NCBI GenBank assembly: GCA_036377415.1 | Contig: DASUYK010000115.1 | Location: 1 to 25,710 of the forward strand | Length of the DNA: 25,710 nt | Reading direction: 5' to 3' | Origin: DASUPK01 sp036377415 | GTDB lineage: Bacteria > Actinomycetota > Thermoleophilia > Solirubrobacterales > 70-9 | Shown: in pieces, positions 7,465 to 14,004 of the stretch | Numbering within the stretch: the first letter of the stretch is position 1 | Layout: the number at the start of each line of letters is the position of its first letter | The notes under the pieces: model-generated | The model's input: only the letters and a program-made list of their open reading frames with translations | Told to the model about the DNA's origin: nothing | Databases searched by the model: none | Translations under genes and position numbers: made by a program

Positions 7465-7492
7465 AAACGGGTCGCGCCTAGCGGCGCGCCGG
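7465..7492. repeat. Dispersed hairpin repeat, copy A
   Basis: AAACGGG, then T, CGCGCC, loop TAGC and GGCGCGCC. The stem is six GC pairs plus two further G-C pairs beyond a single bulged T (7472). It sits in the 55-bp gap between the lipoprotein stop (7439) and the stop of the minus-strand secreted gene (7495), a place where a bidirectional terminator is expected. It matches the family seen at 8231, 13933, 21018 and 25223. It is preceded by CCGTC, also found before other copies. Confidence 0.7.
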
Positions 7493-7494
7493 AT

Positions 7495-8322
7495 CTACTT
7501 CTTCTTCTTCGGCGGCGCCGGCTGATTCGGATCGGCGACGACGGTCGCCGAGTAGAGCAGCCGGGCGGTCTTGTAGACGCAGCCGTAGGCGCGCTCGCTG
7601 CCGACCGCCTCCTGAGGCGTCCCGGCGAGGATGTCGGCGGTGTTCGTGCAGGCGGTCTTCTTGCGACTCGCCTGCCACTTGGTGTCGGCGCTCTGGTTGA
7701 TCGCGAAGGCCGGCGCCCAGGTCGGCACGCTGAGGGCGACGACGTTGTTCGGCTTCACCCGAAGCGGGGTGTCCAGGGTGAAGGTCGTGGTCTGTCCGAG
7801 GAAGTCGGAGAGAGGCTCGACCGGCGACTGGCTCTTCAGCTTGTAGATCGGCTTGCCGGCCTTGACCTTCTTCATGATCGGCTTGAGCACCGCGATCCGG
7901 GCGCTCGGCGCACCGCCGAACGTCTTGTTGAAGAACTCCATGTCGCTCTGGTTGTCGTTGTTCGGATTCGGCTTCGTGCTCGGCGCGCCGGTCTTGATCG
8001 ACCAGGCGACGATCCTCCCTCGGAACGAGACCACGAAGGGATTCCTCGCGCCGGTGATCCCGATCTGGAAGCCCGTCGTCTTCCCGACCGCCTGGCAGTT
8101 GGTGGGACAGGACGGGGTCGCCGGAGTGGCGGCCCCCAGGACGACCACCCTCGGTGCGGCGCCGGCGGCGCCGGTGCCGAGCACGATCGCGAGGGTCGCC
8201 GCGAAGATCGCGACCGCAAGAACGCAGCACAAACGGGTTGCTCCTGGCGGAGCACCCTCGCATCTGTGCAGGCGTGCGAGAACGTGAGCGTCCTGGCCCA
8301 TGAACCTCATTGAACACCTCAT
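7495..8322 (-). CDS. Secreted protein of unknown function, KKKK tail
   Basis: This is up to 275 aa, with a hydrophobic signal segment (CVLAVAIFAATLAIVLG) ending in AAGAAPR around residue 57. The mature domain has paired cysteines (CPTNC, then later CTNT and YGCVYK), stretches of alternating hydrophobics suggesting a beta-rich fold, and a C-terminal PPKKKK tail. No family recognised. The start is uncertain. ATG at 8322 gives an unusually long 34-residue n-region, part of which is encoded by dispersed repeat copy B. A TTG at 8232, right at the edge of that repeat and 8 nt after AGGAG, would give 245 aa with almost no n-region. ATG at 8310, six bases after GAGG, is a third option. Confidence 0.65.
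   Translation of the reverse strand: MRCSMRFMGQDAHVLARLHRCEGAPPGATRLCCVLAVAIFAATLAIVLGTGAAGAAPRVVVLGAATPATPSCPTNCQAVGKTTGFQIGITGARNPFVVSFRGRIVAWSIKTGAPSTKPNPNNDNQSDMEFFNKTFGGAPSARIAVLKPIMKKVKAGKPIYKLKSQSPVEPLSDFLGQTTTFTLDTPLRVKPNNVVALSVPTWAPAFAINQSADTKWQASRKKTACTNTADILAGTPQEAVGSERAYGCVYKTARLLYSATVVADPNQPAPPKKKK
8231..8264. repeat. Dispersed hairpin repeat, copy B
   Basis: AAACGGG, bulged T (8238), TGCTCC, loop TGGC, GGAGCA, CCCTCGCATC. All nine stem pairs are Watson-Crick. Compared with copy A, two stem pairs are changed on both sides (T-A for C-G and T-A for G-C), so pairing is kept. Read on the minus strand it ends in GGAGCAACCCGTTTG, which would place AGGAG 8 nt before a TTG of the secreted gene. 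Confidence 0.75.
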
Positions 8323-8361
8323 TTCGTGGATGGTTGCGGGTTTCCCTTGCAGGCGGGCAGC

Positions 8362-8367
8362 TAGCCT
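8362..8367 (+). promoter_or_regulatory. -10-like box for the AtzG-like gene (TAGCCT)
   Basis: TAGCCT is followed by 7 nt and GTG at 8375, with no ribosome binding site: leaderless geometry. A -35 cannot be assigned with confidence. Confidence 0.42.
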
Positions 8368-8374
8368 TGGGCGC

Positions 8375-8575
8375 GTGGAGCCGGGATCCGCATTCCAGAG
8401 CTATCTCGAGGGCGCCCTGGAGGTCTTCGGAATCGAGGCGGACGACACCGAGCGGGCGGTGATCGCCGGGGTCTGGTCGGTCTACGAGCCCGCGATGGAC
8501 CTTCTTCGCGACGCCGACCTGAGCGGGGTGGCGCCGGAGCGCGAGATCGACCTCTCCCGGGCGCCGGTCCGATGA
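8375..8575 (+). CDS. AtzG-like (GatC-related) small amidase partner
   Basis: This is a 66-aa helical protein containing FQSYLEGALEVFG and, near the C-terminus, LLRDADLSGVAPE. This matches the pattern of DUF4089/AtzG proteins, small GatC relatives that stabilise an AtzE-type amidase. I start it at GTG 8375 because the upstream in-frame ATG lies in divergent promoter space and because a TAGCCT box sits 7 nt before the GTG. Its TGA overlaps the amidase ATG (ATGA), so the two are translationally coupled, which supports a stoichiometric complex. The family assignment rests on size, helical pattern and context, and would need a profile search to confirm. Confidence 0.68.
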   Translation: MEPGSAFQSYLEGALEVFGIEADDTERAVIAGVWSVYEPAMDLLRDADLSGVAPEREIDLSRAPVR

Positions 8576-9924
8576 GCGACGCGCTCGATCTGGGCCTGCG
8601 CCGGCAGGCGGCGGCGGTCGCCGAGGGCGAGGTCGATCCCGCCGAGCTCCTCGACGCCTGCCTGGAGCGAATCGAGCGGCGAAACCCCGACCTGAACGCG
8701 ATCGTGGCCACCTTTCCCGACCGATCGCGCCGGATGCTCGAGGAGGCCCCGGAGGGCCCGCTCCGCGGCGTCCCGGTAGTGATCAAGGACGAATGGCCGC
8801 TGCCCTGGAGGGGCCACACCTTCGGCGCCCCACCGGAGCACCTCGGGGTCGAGCCCGGCGAGTCCGCCCCCTATCGCGCCCTCCGCGACGCGGGAGCGGT
8901 GATCGCCGCGGTCGCGAACATGCACGAGCTCGGCACCAGCAGCACCGGGAACGCGTCCTTCTACGGCCCGACCCATAACCCGTGGGACCTCGACCGCTGC
9001 CCCGGCGGCTCCTCCAGCGGACCGGCCGCCTCGGTCGCGGGTGGGCTGGTCGCGGGCGCCGTCGGGGCGGACGGGCTCGGATCGATCAGGTACCCGGCCG
9101 CCTACTGCGGGCTCACCGGCCTGAAGCCGACCTTCGGCCGCTCCGCGATGGAGGGCCACCACCTCGCGCCGGTCACCGAGACGATCGTCTCCGGCCCCCT
9201 CTGCCGCGACGCCGGCGACGCCCGCCTCCTCGCCTCGGTCCTGTTCGGCGAGCAGCTTCCCCCGGGCGAGCCGAGCGGCCTGCGGATCGGCGTCGTCCGC
9301 GATCCGCACTGGAGCGACTCCGCCCCCGGCGTCCTCGCCGCCTGCGAATCCGCGCTCGAGTCCCTTCGGGCTGAGGTCGACGGCGAGGTGATCGACGTGG
9401 AGCTCCCCGCCGACGAGCTCCATCTTCCAGCGGCGCTGCTCGTCGCCCAAGCGGAGGGAGCGGCCGAGCTCACCCCGGAGCGGTTGAACTCGCTCAGCCC
9501 GGAGATCAGCGCCATCAATCGCAGCCTGATCAAGCTGCGGGCGGTGCTTCCGATGAGCCTCACCGCGCGCGCCTTCCTCGTGCGGACCCAGGCTCGCCGC
9601 TCCCTCGCCGCGCTGTTCGAGCGGATCGACCTGCTCGCCTGGCCGACCGTCCCGGCGGTCGCGCCGCCGCTCGCCGAGCCGATCATTGAGCTGCCATCCG
9701 GGATCGCCTCGGCGGACGCGGGCAACGCCCGCGCGGGCGTGATCGCGAACCTAACCGGGATCCCGGGCGTCAGCGTGCCGGTCGGCCTCGACGAGGGCAT
9801 GCCCGTCGGACTCCAGCTGCTCGGGCGCTGGGGCTCGGACGCGCTGCTGCTGGATGCCGCCGAGGCGCTGGAGCGGGCCACGGGCCGCGAGTTCGTGGAA
9901 CTTCGCCCCGCCGCCGTCGCCTGA
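8572..9924 (+). CDS. Amidase-signature hydrolase, AtzE/GatA-like
   Basis: This 450-aa enzyme of the amidase signature family hydrolyses a C-N amide bond through a Ser-cisSer-Lys triad. K72 lies in VVIKDEW, the cis-serine is in GGSSSG (S148) and the nucleophile is S171 in LGSIRYPAAYCGL. The usual DTGGS is DGLGS here, a substitution near the nucleophile that may affect substrate range. GLKPT follows as in the family. Length is normal. It is coupled by a 4-nt overlap to the AtzG-like gene, so a heteromer like the 1-carboxybiuret hydrolase AtzE-AtzG is plausible, but the substrate is unknown. No gatB is nearby, which argues against the tRNA amidotransferase role. Confidence 0.9.
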   Translation: MSDALDLGLRRQAAAVAEGEVDPAELLDACLERIERRNPDLNAIVATFPDRSRRMLEEAPEGPLRGVPVVIKDEWPLPWRGHTFGAPPEHLGVEPGESAPYRALRDAGAVIAAVANMHELGTSSTGNASFYGPTHNPWDLDRCPGGSSSGPAASVAGGLVAGAVGADGLGSIRYPAAYCGLTGLKPTFGRSAMEGHHLAPVTETIVSGPLCRDAGDARLLASVLFGEQLPPGEPSGLRIGVVRDPHWSDSAPGVLAACESALESLRAEVDGEVIDVELPADELHLPAALLVAQAEGAAELTPERLNSLSPEISAINRSLIKLRAVLPMSLTARAFLVRTQARRSLAALFERIDLLAWPTVPAVAPPLAEPIIELPSGIASADAGNARAGVIANLTGIPGVSVPVGLDEGMPVGLQLLGRWGSDALLLDAAEALERATGREFVELRPAAVA

Positions 9925-9947
9925 GAGGGCCCCTTTCTGGCGCTTGC

Positions 9948-11108
9948 CTAGACCTCGAGCGGCTCCGTCGGAGCAGGGACGCCGGGAGTCGCGGCGAGCA
10001 GCGCCGCGAGCAGCAGGGGCGTGAGGAGGGCGAGCCGCTGGGTCGACGGGGTGGCGAGCTCCTTCGCGCTCACCTCGGCGAGGGACTCGGCCTGAAGCGA
10101 GATCAGCTCGGTGATCGTCCGGCAGGTCGCGGCGTTCGGGGCGTCGTCCTCCACCTCGGCCGCGAGCTTTGCGAGGCCGACGAGTTCCTCGGAATCGGCG
10201 CCGACGATCATCCGCGCCAGCGCGGCCATCGCATAGAGACAGACCCGCTCGAGGACGAGATCACGCTCACCGTTGGGAGGTCCGGGTGCCGGGCCGAGGT
10301 CCAGGACGGGCTCGCCGGACAGGAGCCGCTCGAGCTGAGCGCCGCAGACGCCCTGGATCTGATCCGTCGACAGGCCCGTCCCCAATCCGCAGCGAATCGT
10401 CAGGATCGCGTTCAACGCCGGCGCGCCATACGGTACGTCGCTCCCGAACAGGATCTGCCCCGGGGGAACGTGCGAGAAGAGGAAGGTGAGATCCGCCGGA
10501 ACCCACCAGGACGTGTCGATGAAGACGTTCTGGTGGTCGGCCATGTGCCGCCAGATCCAGCTGAGGTCCGAGACGGCAGCGTGCGCGAGGATGATCCGCG
10601 CCCGGGGAAAGGCGTCGGAGAGCTCCAGGGTGTCCCGACCGAGCGCCGGGATCCCGCGGCCCGCGTGGACGAGGACGGGTAACCGATGCGCGTTCGCAAC
10701 GGCGAAGATCTCGCGCGCCTCGGGGGAATGCATCAGGAAGTCGTCCGAGCGCGGATGAAGCTTGATCCCCCGCGCCCCGGCCTCGATGCAGCGCGTCGCC
10801 TCCACGACCGCGCCGTCGTTCGGGTTCAGCCGGCAGAACGGCACCAGTCGCCCGTCTGAGGCGGCCGCGTCCGCGAGGATCATGTCGTTCGCCTCGCTGT
10901 AGCCGCCCGGCTCGTTCATCGGAAAGACCACGCCGCGAGCGTCGAGTGGCTCGAGGATCGCGATCAGCTGCTCGCCCGAAAGGCGGGCGCCGTCCGGATC
11001 GTTGGAGCCGATGTGGGTGTGCACATCGAATAGAGAGGTGCCCGGCAGGTCCGCGAGCAGGGGCCGTAGCCACGACTGGAGCAGCGATTCGTTGATCGAG
11101 CTGACCAA
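9948..11108 (-). CDS. Metal-dependent amidohydrolase (amidohydrolase_2, TIM barrel)
   Basis: This 386-aa protein's first about 260 residues form an amidohydrolase-2 type barrel. The metal ligands are readable: H30 and H32 (DVHTHIG), H148 (VLVHAGR), H176 (ILAHAAV) and D224 (FGSDVPYG). GIKLHPR (about 114-120) is also typical of the family. Substrates range from carboxylated aromatics to lactones and cannot be guessed here. A C-terminal helical extension (about 275-386) beyond the barrel is unusual and ends in Leu/Ala-rich segments. The start is TTG at 11108; a TAGACT box lies 6 nt before it and no other start fits before the HxH motif. It converges with the amidase and diverges from the glycosidase gene. 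Confidence 0.86.
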   Translation of the reverse strand: MVSSINESLLQSWLRPLLADLPGTSLFDVHTHIGSNDPDGARLSGEQLIAILEPLDARGVVFPMNEPGGYSEANDMILADAAASDGRLVPFCRLNPNDGAVVEATRCIEAGARGIKLHPRSDDFLMHSPEAREIFAVANAHRLPVLVHAGRGIPALGRDTLELSDAFPRARIILAHAAVSDLSWIWRHMADHQNVFIDTSWWVPADLTFLFSHVPPGQILFGSDVPYGAPALNAILTIRCGLGTGLSTDQIQGVCGAQLERLLSGEPVLDLGPAPGPPNGERDLVLERVCLYAMAALARMIVGADSEELVGLAKLAAEVEDDAPNAATCRTITELISLQAESLAEVSAKELATPSTQRLALLTPLLLAALLAATPGVPAPTEPLEV

Positions 11109-11114
11109 AGCGTC

Positions 11115-11120
11115 AGTCTA
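11115..11120 (-). promoter_or_regulatory. -10-like box for the amidohydrolase (TAGACT)
   Basis: On the minus strand TAGACT is followed by exactly 6 nt and TTG at 11108, with no Shine-Dalgarno. The same bases read TCTATG on the plus strand a few nt before the divergent GTG at 11128, so the two start codons are only 19 bp apart. Confidence 0.45.
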
Positions 11121-11127
11121 TGCCGCT

Positions 11128-12372
11128 GTGTCCGTCTCCACCGCCGCCAGCCGGGTGCTCGAGCTCGCCGAGGAGACTCTCCGCGCGAGCTGGATCGAGG
11201 GCGAGCGGGAAGGGGTCCCGTTCGGATACGCCCGCCCCAGCCCCGGCCATTACCCATGGCAGTGGTACTGGGACTCCTGCTTCCACGCGATCGTCTGGCG
11301 ACGCTTCGATCCCAACCGCGCGGAGCGCGAGCTCCGCAGCCTGATCGACGGCGGGGCCCCCGACGGGTTCATCGGGCACACGATCTTCTGGGACCGCCCG
11401 GTGGACTGGCAGCGGCGGTGGACCTACAACGTCACCTCCCGCGACGCGCCAAGCACCTCGACGATCCAGCCGCCGCTGCTCGCCTGGGCGTGGCGGATCG
11501 CGGTCGGCGACCCCGCCGACGAGCCCCGGATCGCGGCCCACCACCGATGGCTCGAGGCGAACCGCGACCTCGACGGGGACGGCCTGCTCTGGCTCGTCCA
11601 GCCGGACGAGTCCGGTCTCGACTCCTCATCGAAGTTCGATCCGGTATGGGGCTTCCGCGCGCACGCGAGGCCACTCTTCCCCTTCCTGATCGCGAGAAAC
11701 AGGCGGCTCGGGTGGGATGTGCGGAGGGTCCTCGGTGCGGGCGGACCGGTGATGTGCGAGGTGGTCACGAACGTCCTCTGGTGCCTGGCCCGGCTCGCCG
11801 CCGGAGAGCCGTCGATCACGCCCGCTCTGGTCGAGCGCCTCTGGGACGAGCGTCGCGGGCTCTTCCTGGATCTCGCAAGGGGCGAGGTGGCGAAGCCGGA
11901 TCGCACCGATCCAGCCGGGGGCGACCATCGCGTCCGGACCTCCACCTGGTCCGCGCTCGCCCCGCTCTCCCTGCCCGATCTGCCGGAGGAGATCGGGCGG
12001 CGCCTCATCGAGGAGCACCTCCTGGACGAGGGCAGGTACTGGCTTCCCTTCGCCCCGCCCTCCGTCTCGGCCGACGAGCCCACCTTCGAGCCCCGGAAGT
12101 GGAAGGGGCCCCTGCGCCGGCTGTACTGGCGGGGACCGACCTGGATCAACTCGGCCTGGCTGCTCTGGATCGGGCTGCTGCGCCTGGGTTACGCCGCTCA
12201 GGCGCGTGAAATGACCACGCGGCTCTGCGAGGCGGTTCTGGCGGAGGGCCTGCGCGAGTTCTACGACCCCTACACCGGCGACGGCCTCGGCGCCAAGGAG
12301 TTCGGCTGGTCCTCGCTAATCGCCGAACTGGTCGAGCCGGACCAGGCGGCCTCGGCCTCGTATCTGCCCTGA
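11128..12372 (+). CDS. (alpha/alpha)6-barrel glycoside hydrolase, GH63/MGH1-like
   Basis: This is a 414-aa predicted glycosidase. WYWDSCFHAIVW near residue 49 carries the conserved WDS aspartate, and GAKEFGWSSL near residue 391 carries the candidate second catalytic acid (E391). Both are arranged as in mannosylglycerate hydrolase-like and GH63 enzymes. GFIGHTIFWDRP, STIQPPLLAWAW, and RGPTWINSAWLLW are further family-like blocks. No signal peptide is present, so it probably acts in the cytoplasm on a small glycoside or compatible solute; the substrate is inference. GTG at 11128 is preferred because the longer in-frame ATG (11002) would run into the divergent amidohydrolase; the first conserved helix begins at about residue 9 of this form. 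Confidence 0.82.
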   Translation: MSVSTAASRVLELAEETLRASWIEGEREGVPFGYARPSPGHYPWQWYWDSCFHAIVWRRFDPNRAERELRSLIDGGAPDGFIGHTIFWDRPVDWQRRWTYNVTSRDAPSTSTIQPPLLAWAWRIAVGDPADEPRIAAHHRWLEANRDLDGDGLLWLVQPDESGLDSSSKFDPVWGFRAHARPLFPFLIARNRRLGWDVRRVLGAGGPVMCEVVTNVLWCLARLAAGEPSITPALVERLWDERRGLFLDLARGEVAKPDRTDPAGGDHRVRTSTWSALAPLSLPDLPEEIGRRLIEEHLLDEGRYWLPFAPPSVSADEPTFEPRKWKGPLRRLYWRGPTWINSAWLLWIGLLRLGYAAQAREMTTRLCEAVLAEGLREFYDPYTGDGLGAKEFGWSSLIAELVEPDQAASASYLP

Positions 12373-12398
12373 GCGGCACTCACGGCCTGTGAATTGCG

Positions 12399-12437
12399 GT
12401 GAAGCGGCTGCTCCTCGCCGTCGAGCCGGCGCTTCAC
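12399..12437. terminator. Inverted repeat between convergent genes
   Basis: GTGAAGC (12399-12405) pairs with GCTTCAC (12431-12437). The stem can extend inward with GGCT/AGCC after a small bulge. It lies between the + glycosidase stop (12372) and the minus secreted-protein stop (12444), consistent with a bidirectional terminator without a T-run. Confidence 0.5.
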
Positions 12438-12443
12438 GGCGCG

Positions 12444-12854
12444 TCAGACCGGGACGGGCACCAGGGGCGACACCCCGGCCTTGCAGACGAACTTCTTGAC
12501 CGACCGCTTCGTCGCCTTCACTCGCAAGTAGTTGGTCCCCGCGGGGAGCGTGCTCGGCAGCTGGCCCGAGAGCAGCCAGTTGCCGCTCTCGTCCGACGTC
12601 GCGCCGTCCAACGTTGCGATCACCACCCCGCTCGCGTCCAGGACCTGAAGCCTCATTCCCCGATTCGGCTTGCAGACGCTCGCCGTGTTCAGCGTCCCCT
12701 TCGCCGTCACCTTGCCGGCCTTGTTGATCTTCGGACTCTGGGTGAAGAAGACGACCACGGTCTTCTTCTTCTTCCCGGCTAGCGCCGTGGCGCTGAGCAA
12801 CCCAAGGCCGAGCGCTGCGACCGCAAGAATCGCGAGTAGCTTTCCCGCCTTCAT
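12444..12854 (-). CDS. Secreted lysine-rich Ig-like protein (paralogue 1)
   Basis: This is a 136-aa protein with a clear signal peptide (MKAGKLLAILAVAALGLGLL...ALAGKKKK) and a mature beta-rich domain. The pattern 'KVTAKGTLN...C...RLQVLDASG...NWLLSGQLPST' resembles bacterial Ig-like or carboxypeptidase-regulatory folds. Cysteines at VCKPN and FVCKAG are positioned to form one disulfide. The mature protein starts with a run of lysines. ATG at 12854 is preceded by a strong AGGAGGAG Shine-Dalgarno (12870-12863), unlike most neighbours. The layout closely parallels the protein at 14420-14866. Function unknown; an envelope-associated adhesin or structural role is speculation. Confidence 0.75.
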   Translation of the reverse strand: MKAGKLLAILAVAALGLGLLSATALAGKKKKTVVVFFTQSPKINKAGKVTAKGTLNTASVCKPNRGMRLQVLDASGVVIATLDGATSDESGNWLLSGQLPSTLPAGTNYLRVKATKRSVKKFVCKAGVSPLVPVPV

Positions 12855-12862
12855 CGAGTTCT

Positions 12863-12890
12863 CTCCTCCTCGTTTATTTCGAGGAACGAG
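12863..12890 (-). promoter_or_regulatory. Shine-Dalgarno and overlapping alternative hairpins
   Basis: AGGAGGAG (12870-12863) lies 8 nt upstream of the ATG at 12854. Two mutually exclusive stems overlap it: CCTCG/CGAGG (12868-12872 with 12880-12884) and CTCGTT/AACGAG (12869-12874 with 12885-12890). They could end infA transcription or modulate translation of the secreted gene. Confidence 0.4.
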
Positions 12891-12902
12891 CTTACCGCCG
12901 CG

Positions 12903-13121
12903 CTACTTGTAGCGGTAGGTGATCCGCCCGCGATCGAGGTCGTACGGAGAGAGCTCGATCTTCACCCGATCACCCGGGAGGATGCGGATGTAGTGGCGCC
13001 GCATCTTTCCCGAGATGTGCCCCAGCACCTCGTGGTCGTTGTCCAGCTTCACCCGGAACATGGTGTTGGGCAGGGCCTCGGTGATCTCGCCCTCCATCTC
13101 GATCTTCTCTTCCTTCGCCAT
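12903..13121 (-). CDS. infA: Translation initiation factor IF-1
   Basis: This is a 72-aa S1/OB-fold protein of full normal length (MAKEEKIEMEGEITEALPN...GHISGKMRRHYIRILPGDRV...YDLDRGRITYRYK). IF-1 binds the 30S A site and helps IF-2 and IF-3 in start-site selection. ATG at 13121 has no Shine-Dalgarno; a TACCCT box 12 nt before it suggests a very short leader. It is not beside rpmJ, rpsM or map, its usual neighbours, but between an enoyl-CoA hydratase and a secreted protein. It may therefore be a relocated or second copy; the window cannot tell. Confidence 0.95.
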   Translation of the reverse strand: MAKEEKIEMEGEITEALPNTMFRVKLDNDHEVLGHISGKMRRHYIRILPGDRVKIELSPYDLDRGRITYRYK

Positions 13122-13133
13122 ATGCGACCGGGC

Positions 13134-13139
13134 AGGGTA
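13134..13139 (-). promoter_or_regulatory. -10-like box for infA (TACCCT)
   Basis: TACCCT lies 12 nt before the infA ATG, predicting a leader of about 5 nt. The same hexamer at the same spacing precedes glmS. Confidence 0.4.
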
Positions 13140-13148
13140 GCGCCTCGC

Positions 13149-13931
13149 TCAGCGGCCTTCGAATTTCGCCTTGCCCGGGCCCTCGGTGAGGAAGCTCTCC
13201 ACCGCGTTCTTCAGGTCCTCCGAGGAGAACAGCTCGACGAACTGGTCGGGCGTGATCCGGTCGGCCTCGTCGACGCCGCCCGCACGGTAGGCGCGGACGA
13301 TCCGCTTCGTCGCCGCATGCGCAAGGGTCGGACCGTCCGCGAGCCTGTGGGCGAATTTCATCCCATTCTCGATCAGGGCGTCGTCGGGAACGATGCGATT
13401 TACCACGTTCCAGCGCTCCAGCGTCTCGGCGTCGTAGAGGCCGCCGCTCATCACGAACTCGGTGGCGCGAGCGGGCCCGGCGCGCTCGGCCATCCTCTGC
13501 GTCCCCCCGGCGCCAGGCGTGAGACCGACGACGGCCTCGACCAGGCCGAAGCGAGCCGACTCCGTCGCCCAGATCATGTCGCAGGCGAGCGCGACCTCCA
13601 GTCCCGCGGTGAGGCAGAGGCCGTGCACGAGCGCCAGGGTGGGGATCTCGAGCCGCTCGAGTCGCTGGGCGACGACGATCAGCGACCCCAAGTCCGACTG
13701 GCCGCCCCGATCGACTCGACGCTTGAAGGCGTTGACGTCGACTCCCCCGGTGAAGATCTCGCCCTCCGCCCGCCAGACGAGCGCGCGGGCATCGGATCCC
13801 TCCACCTCCTCCAGGCATGACGTCAGGGCCGCCCAGGCCTCGTCGCCGAACAGGTTGAGCGGGGGGTTGTCCAGGACGATCGAGGCGACGTTTCCGTCGC
13901 GCTCGAGGGTGATTGGTGAACTCTTCGCCAT
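13149..13931 (-). CDS. Enoyl-CoA hydratase/isomerase family protein
   Basis: This 260-aa crotonase-fold protein is of normal family length. The oxyanion-hole region reads IFTGGVDVNAF (about 59-69) and GLCLTAGLEVALACD (about 104-118), with TAG where most members have GGG. The two glutamates used for syn-hydration in the rat mitochondrial enzyme are both conserved at E112 and E132 (GLVEAVVGLTPGAGGTQR), so true hydratase activity is likely. It is expected to act in fatty acid or related acyl-CoA breakdown. ATG at 13931 directly follows dispersed repeat copy C, whose minus-strand reading gives GAGGAG about 11 nt upstream, the only visible Shine-Dalgarno. Confidence 0.9.
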   Translation of the reverse strand: MAKSSPITLERDGNVASIVLDNPPLNLFGDEAWAALTSCLEEVEGSDARALVWRAEGEIFTGGVDVNAFKRRVDRGGQSDLGSLIVVAQRLERLEIPTLALVHGLCLTAGLEVALACDMIWATESARFGLVEAVVGLTPGAGGTQRMAERAGPARATEFVMSGGLYDAETLERWNVVNRIVPDDALIENGMKFAHRLADGPTLAHAATKRIVRAYRAGGVDEADRITPDQFVELFSSEDLKNAVESFLTEGPGKAKFEGR

Positions 13932-13932
13932 G

Positions 13933-14004
13933 AAACGGGTTGCTCCTCACCGATCAAACGGGTCGCGCCCGGCGGCGCGCCCTCGAATCATGGAGCACCC
14001 TCGC
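13933..14004. repeat. Dispersed hairpin repeat, nested copy C (outer element)
   Basis: The left arm AAACGGGTTGCTCC (13933-13946) and right arm GGAGCACCCTCGC (13992-14004) equal copy B, but the 4-nt loop is replaced by 45 bp holding a complete second copy (13956-13985). The right arm encodes the last residues (REGAP) of the HIT protein, and the left arm abuts the start codon of the enoyl-CoA hydratase. The element thus fills the junction between two genes. Confidence 0.75.
13956..13985. repeat. Dispersed hairpin repeat, nested copy C (inner element)
   Basis: AAACGGG, bulged T (13963), CGCGCC, loop CGGC, GGCGCG, CCCTCG. All nine stem pairs are Watson-Crick. It is the GC-stem variant, nested within the TGCTCC-stem variant, and is preceded by the linker TCACCGATC. 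Confidence 0.75.

Noticed and set aside
8572..9924. The amidase as GatA of the Asp/Glu-tRNA amidotransferase
   Set aside because: There is no gatB neighbour, the small partner looks like AtzG rather than full-length GatC, and the nucleophile loop differs from DTGGS.
9925..9947. A terminator between the convergent amidase and amidohydrolase genes
   Set aside because: The gap is only 23 bp and holds just a GGGCCCC run; no stem long enough was found.
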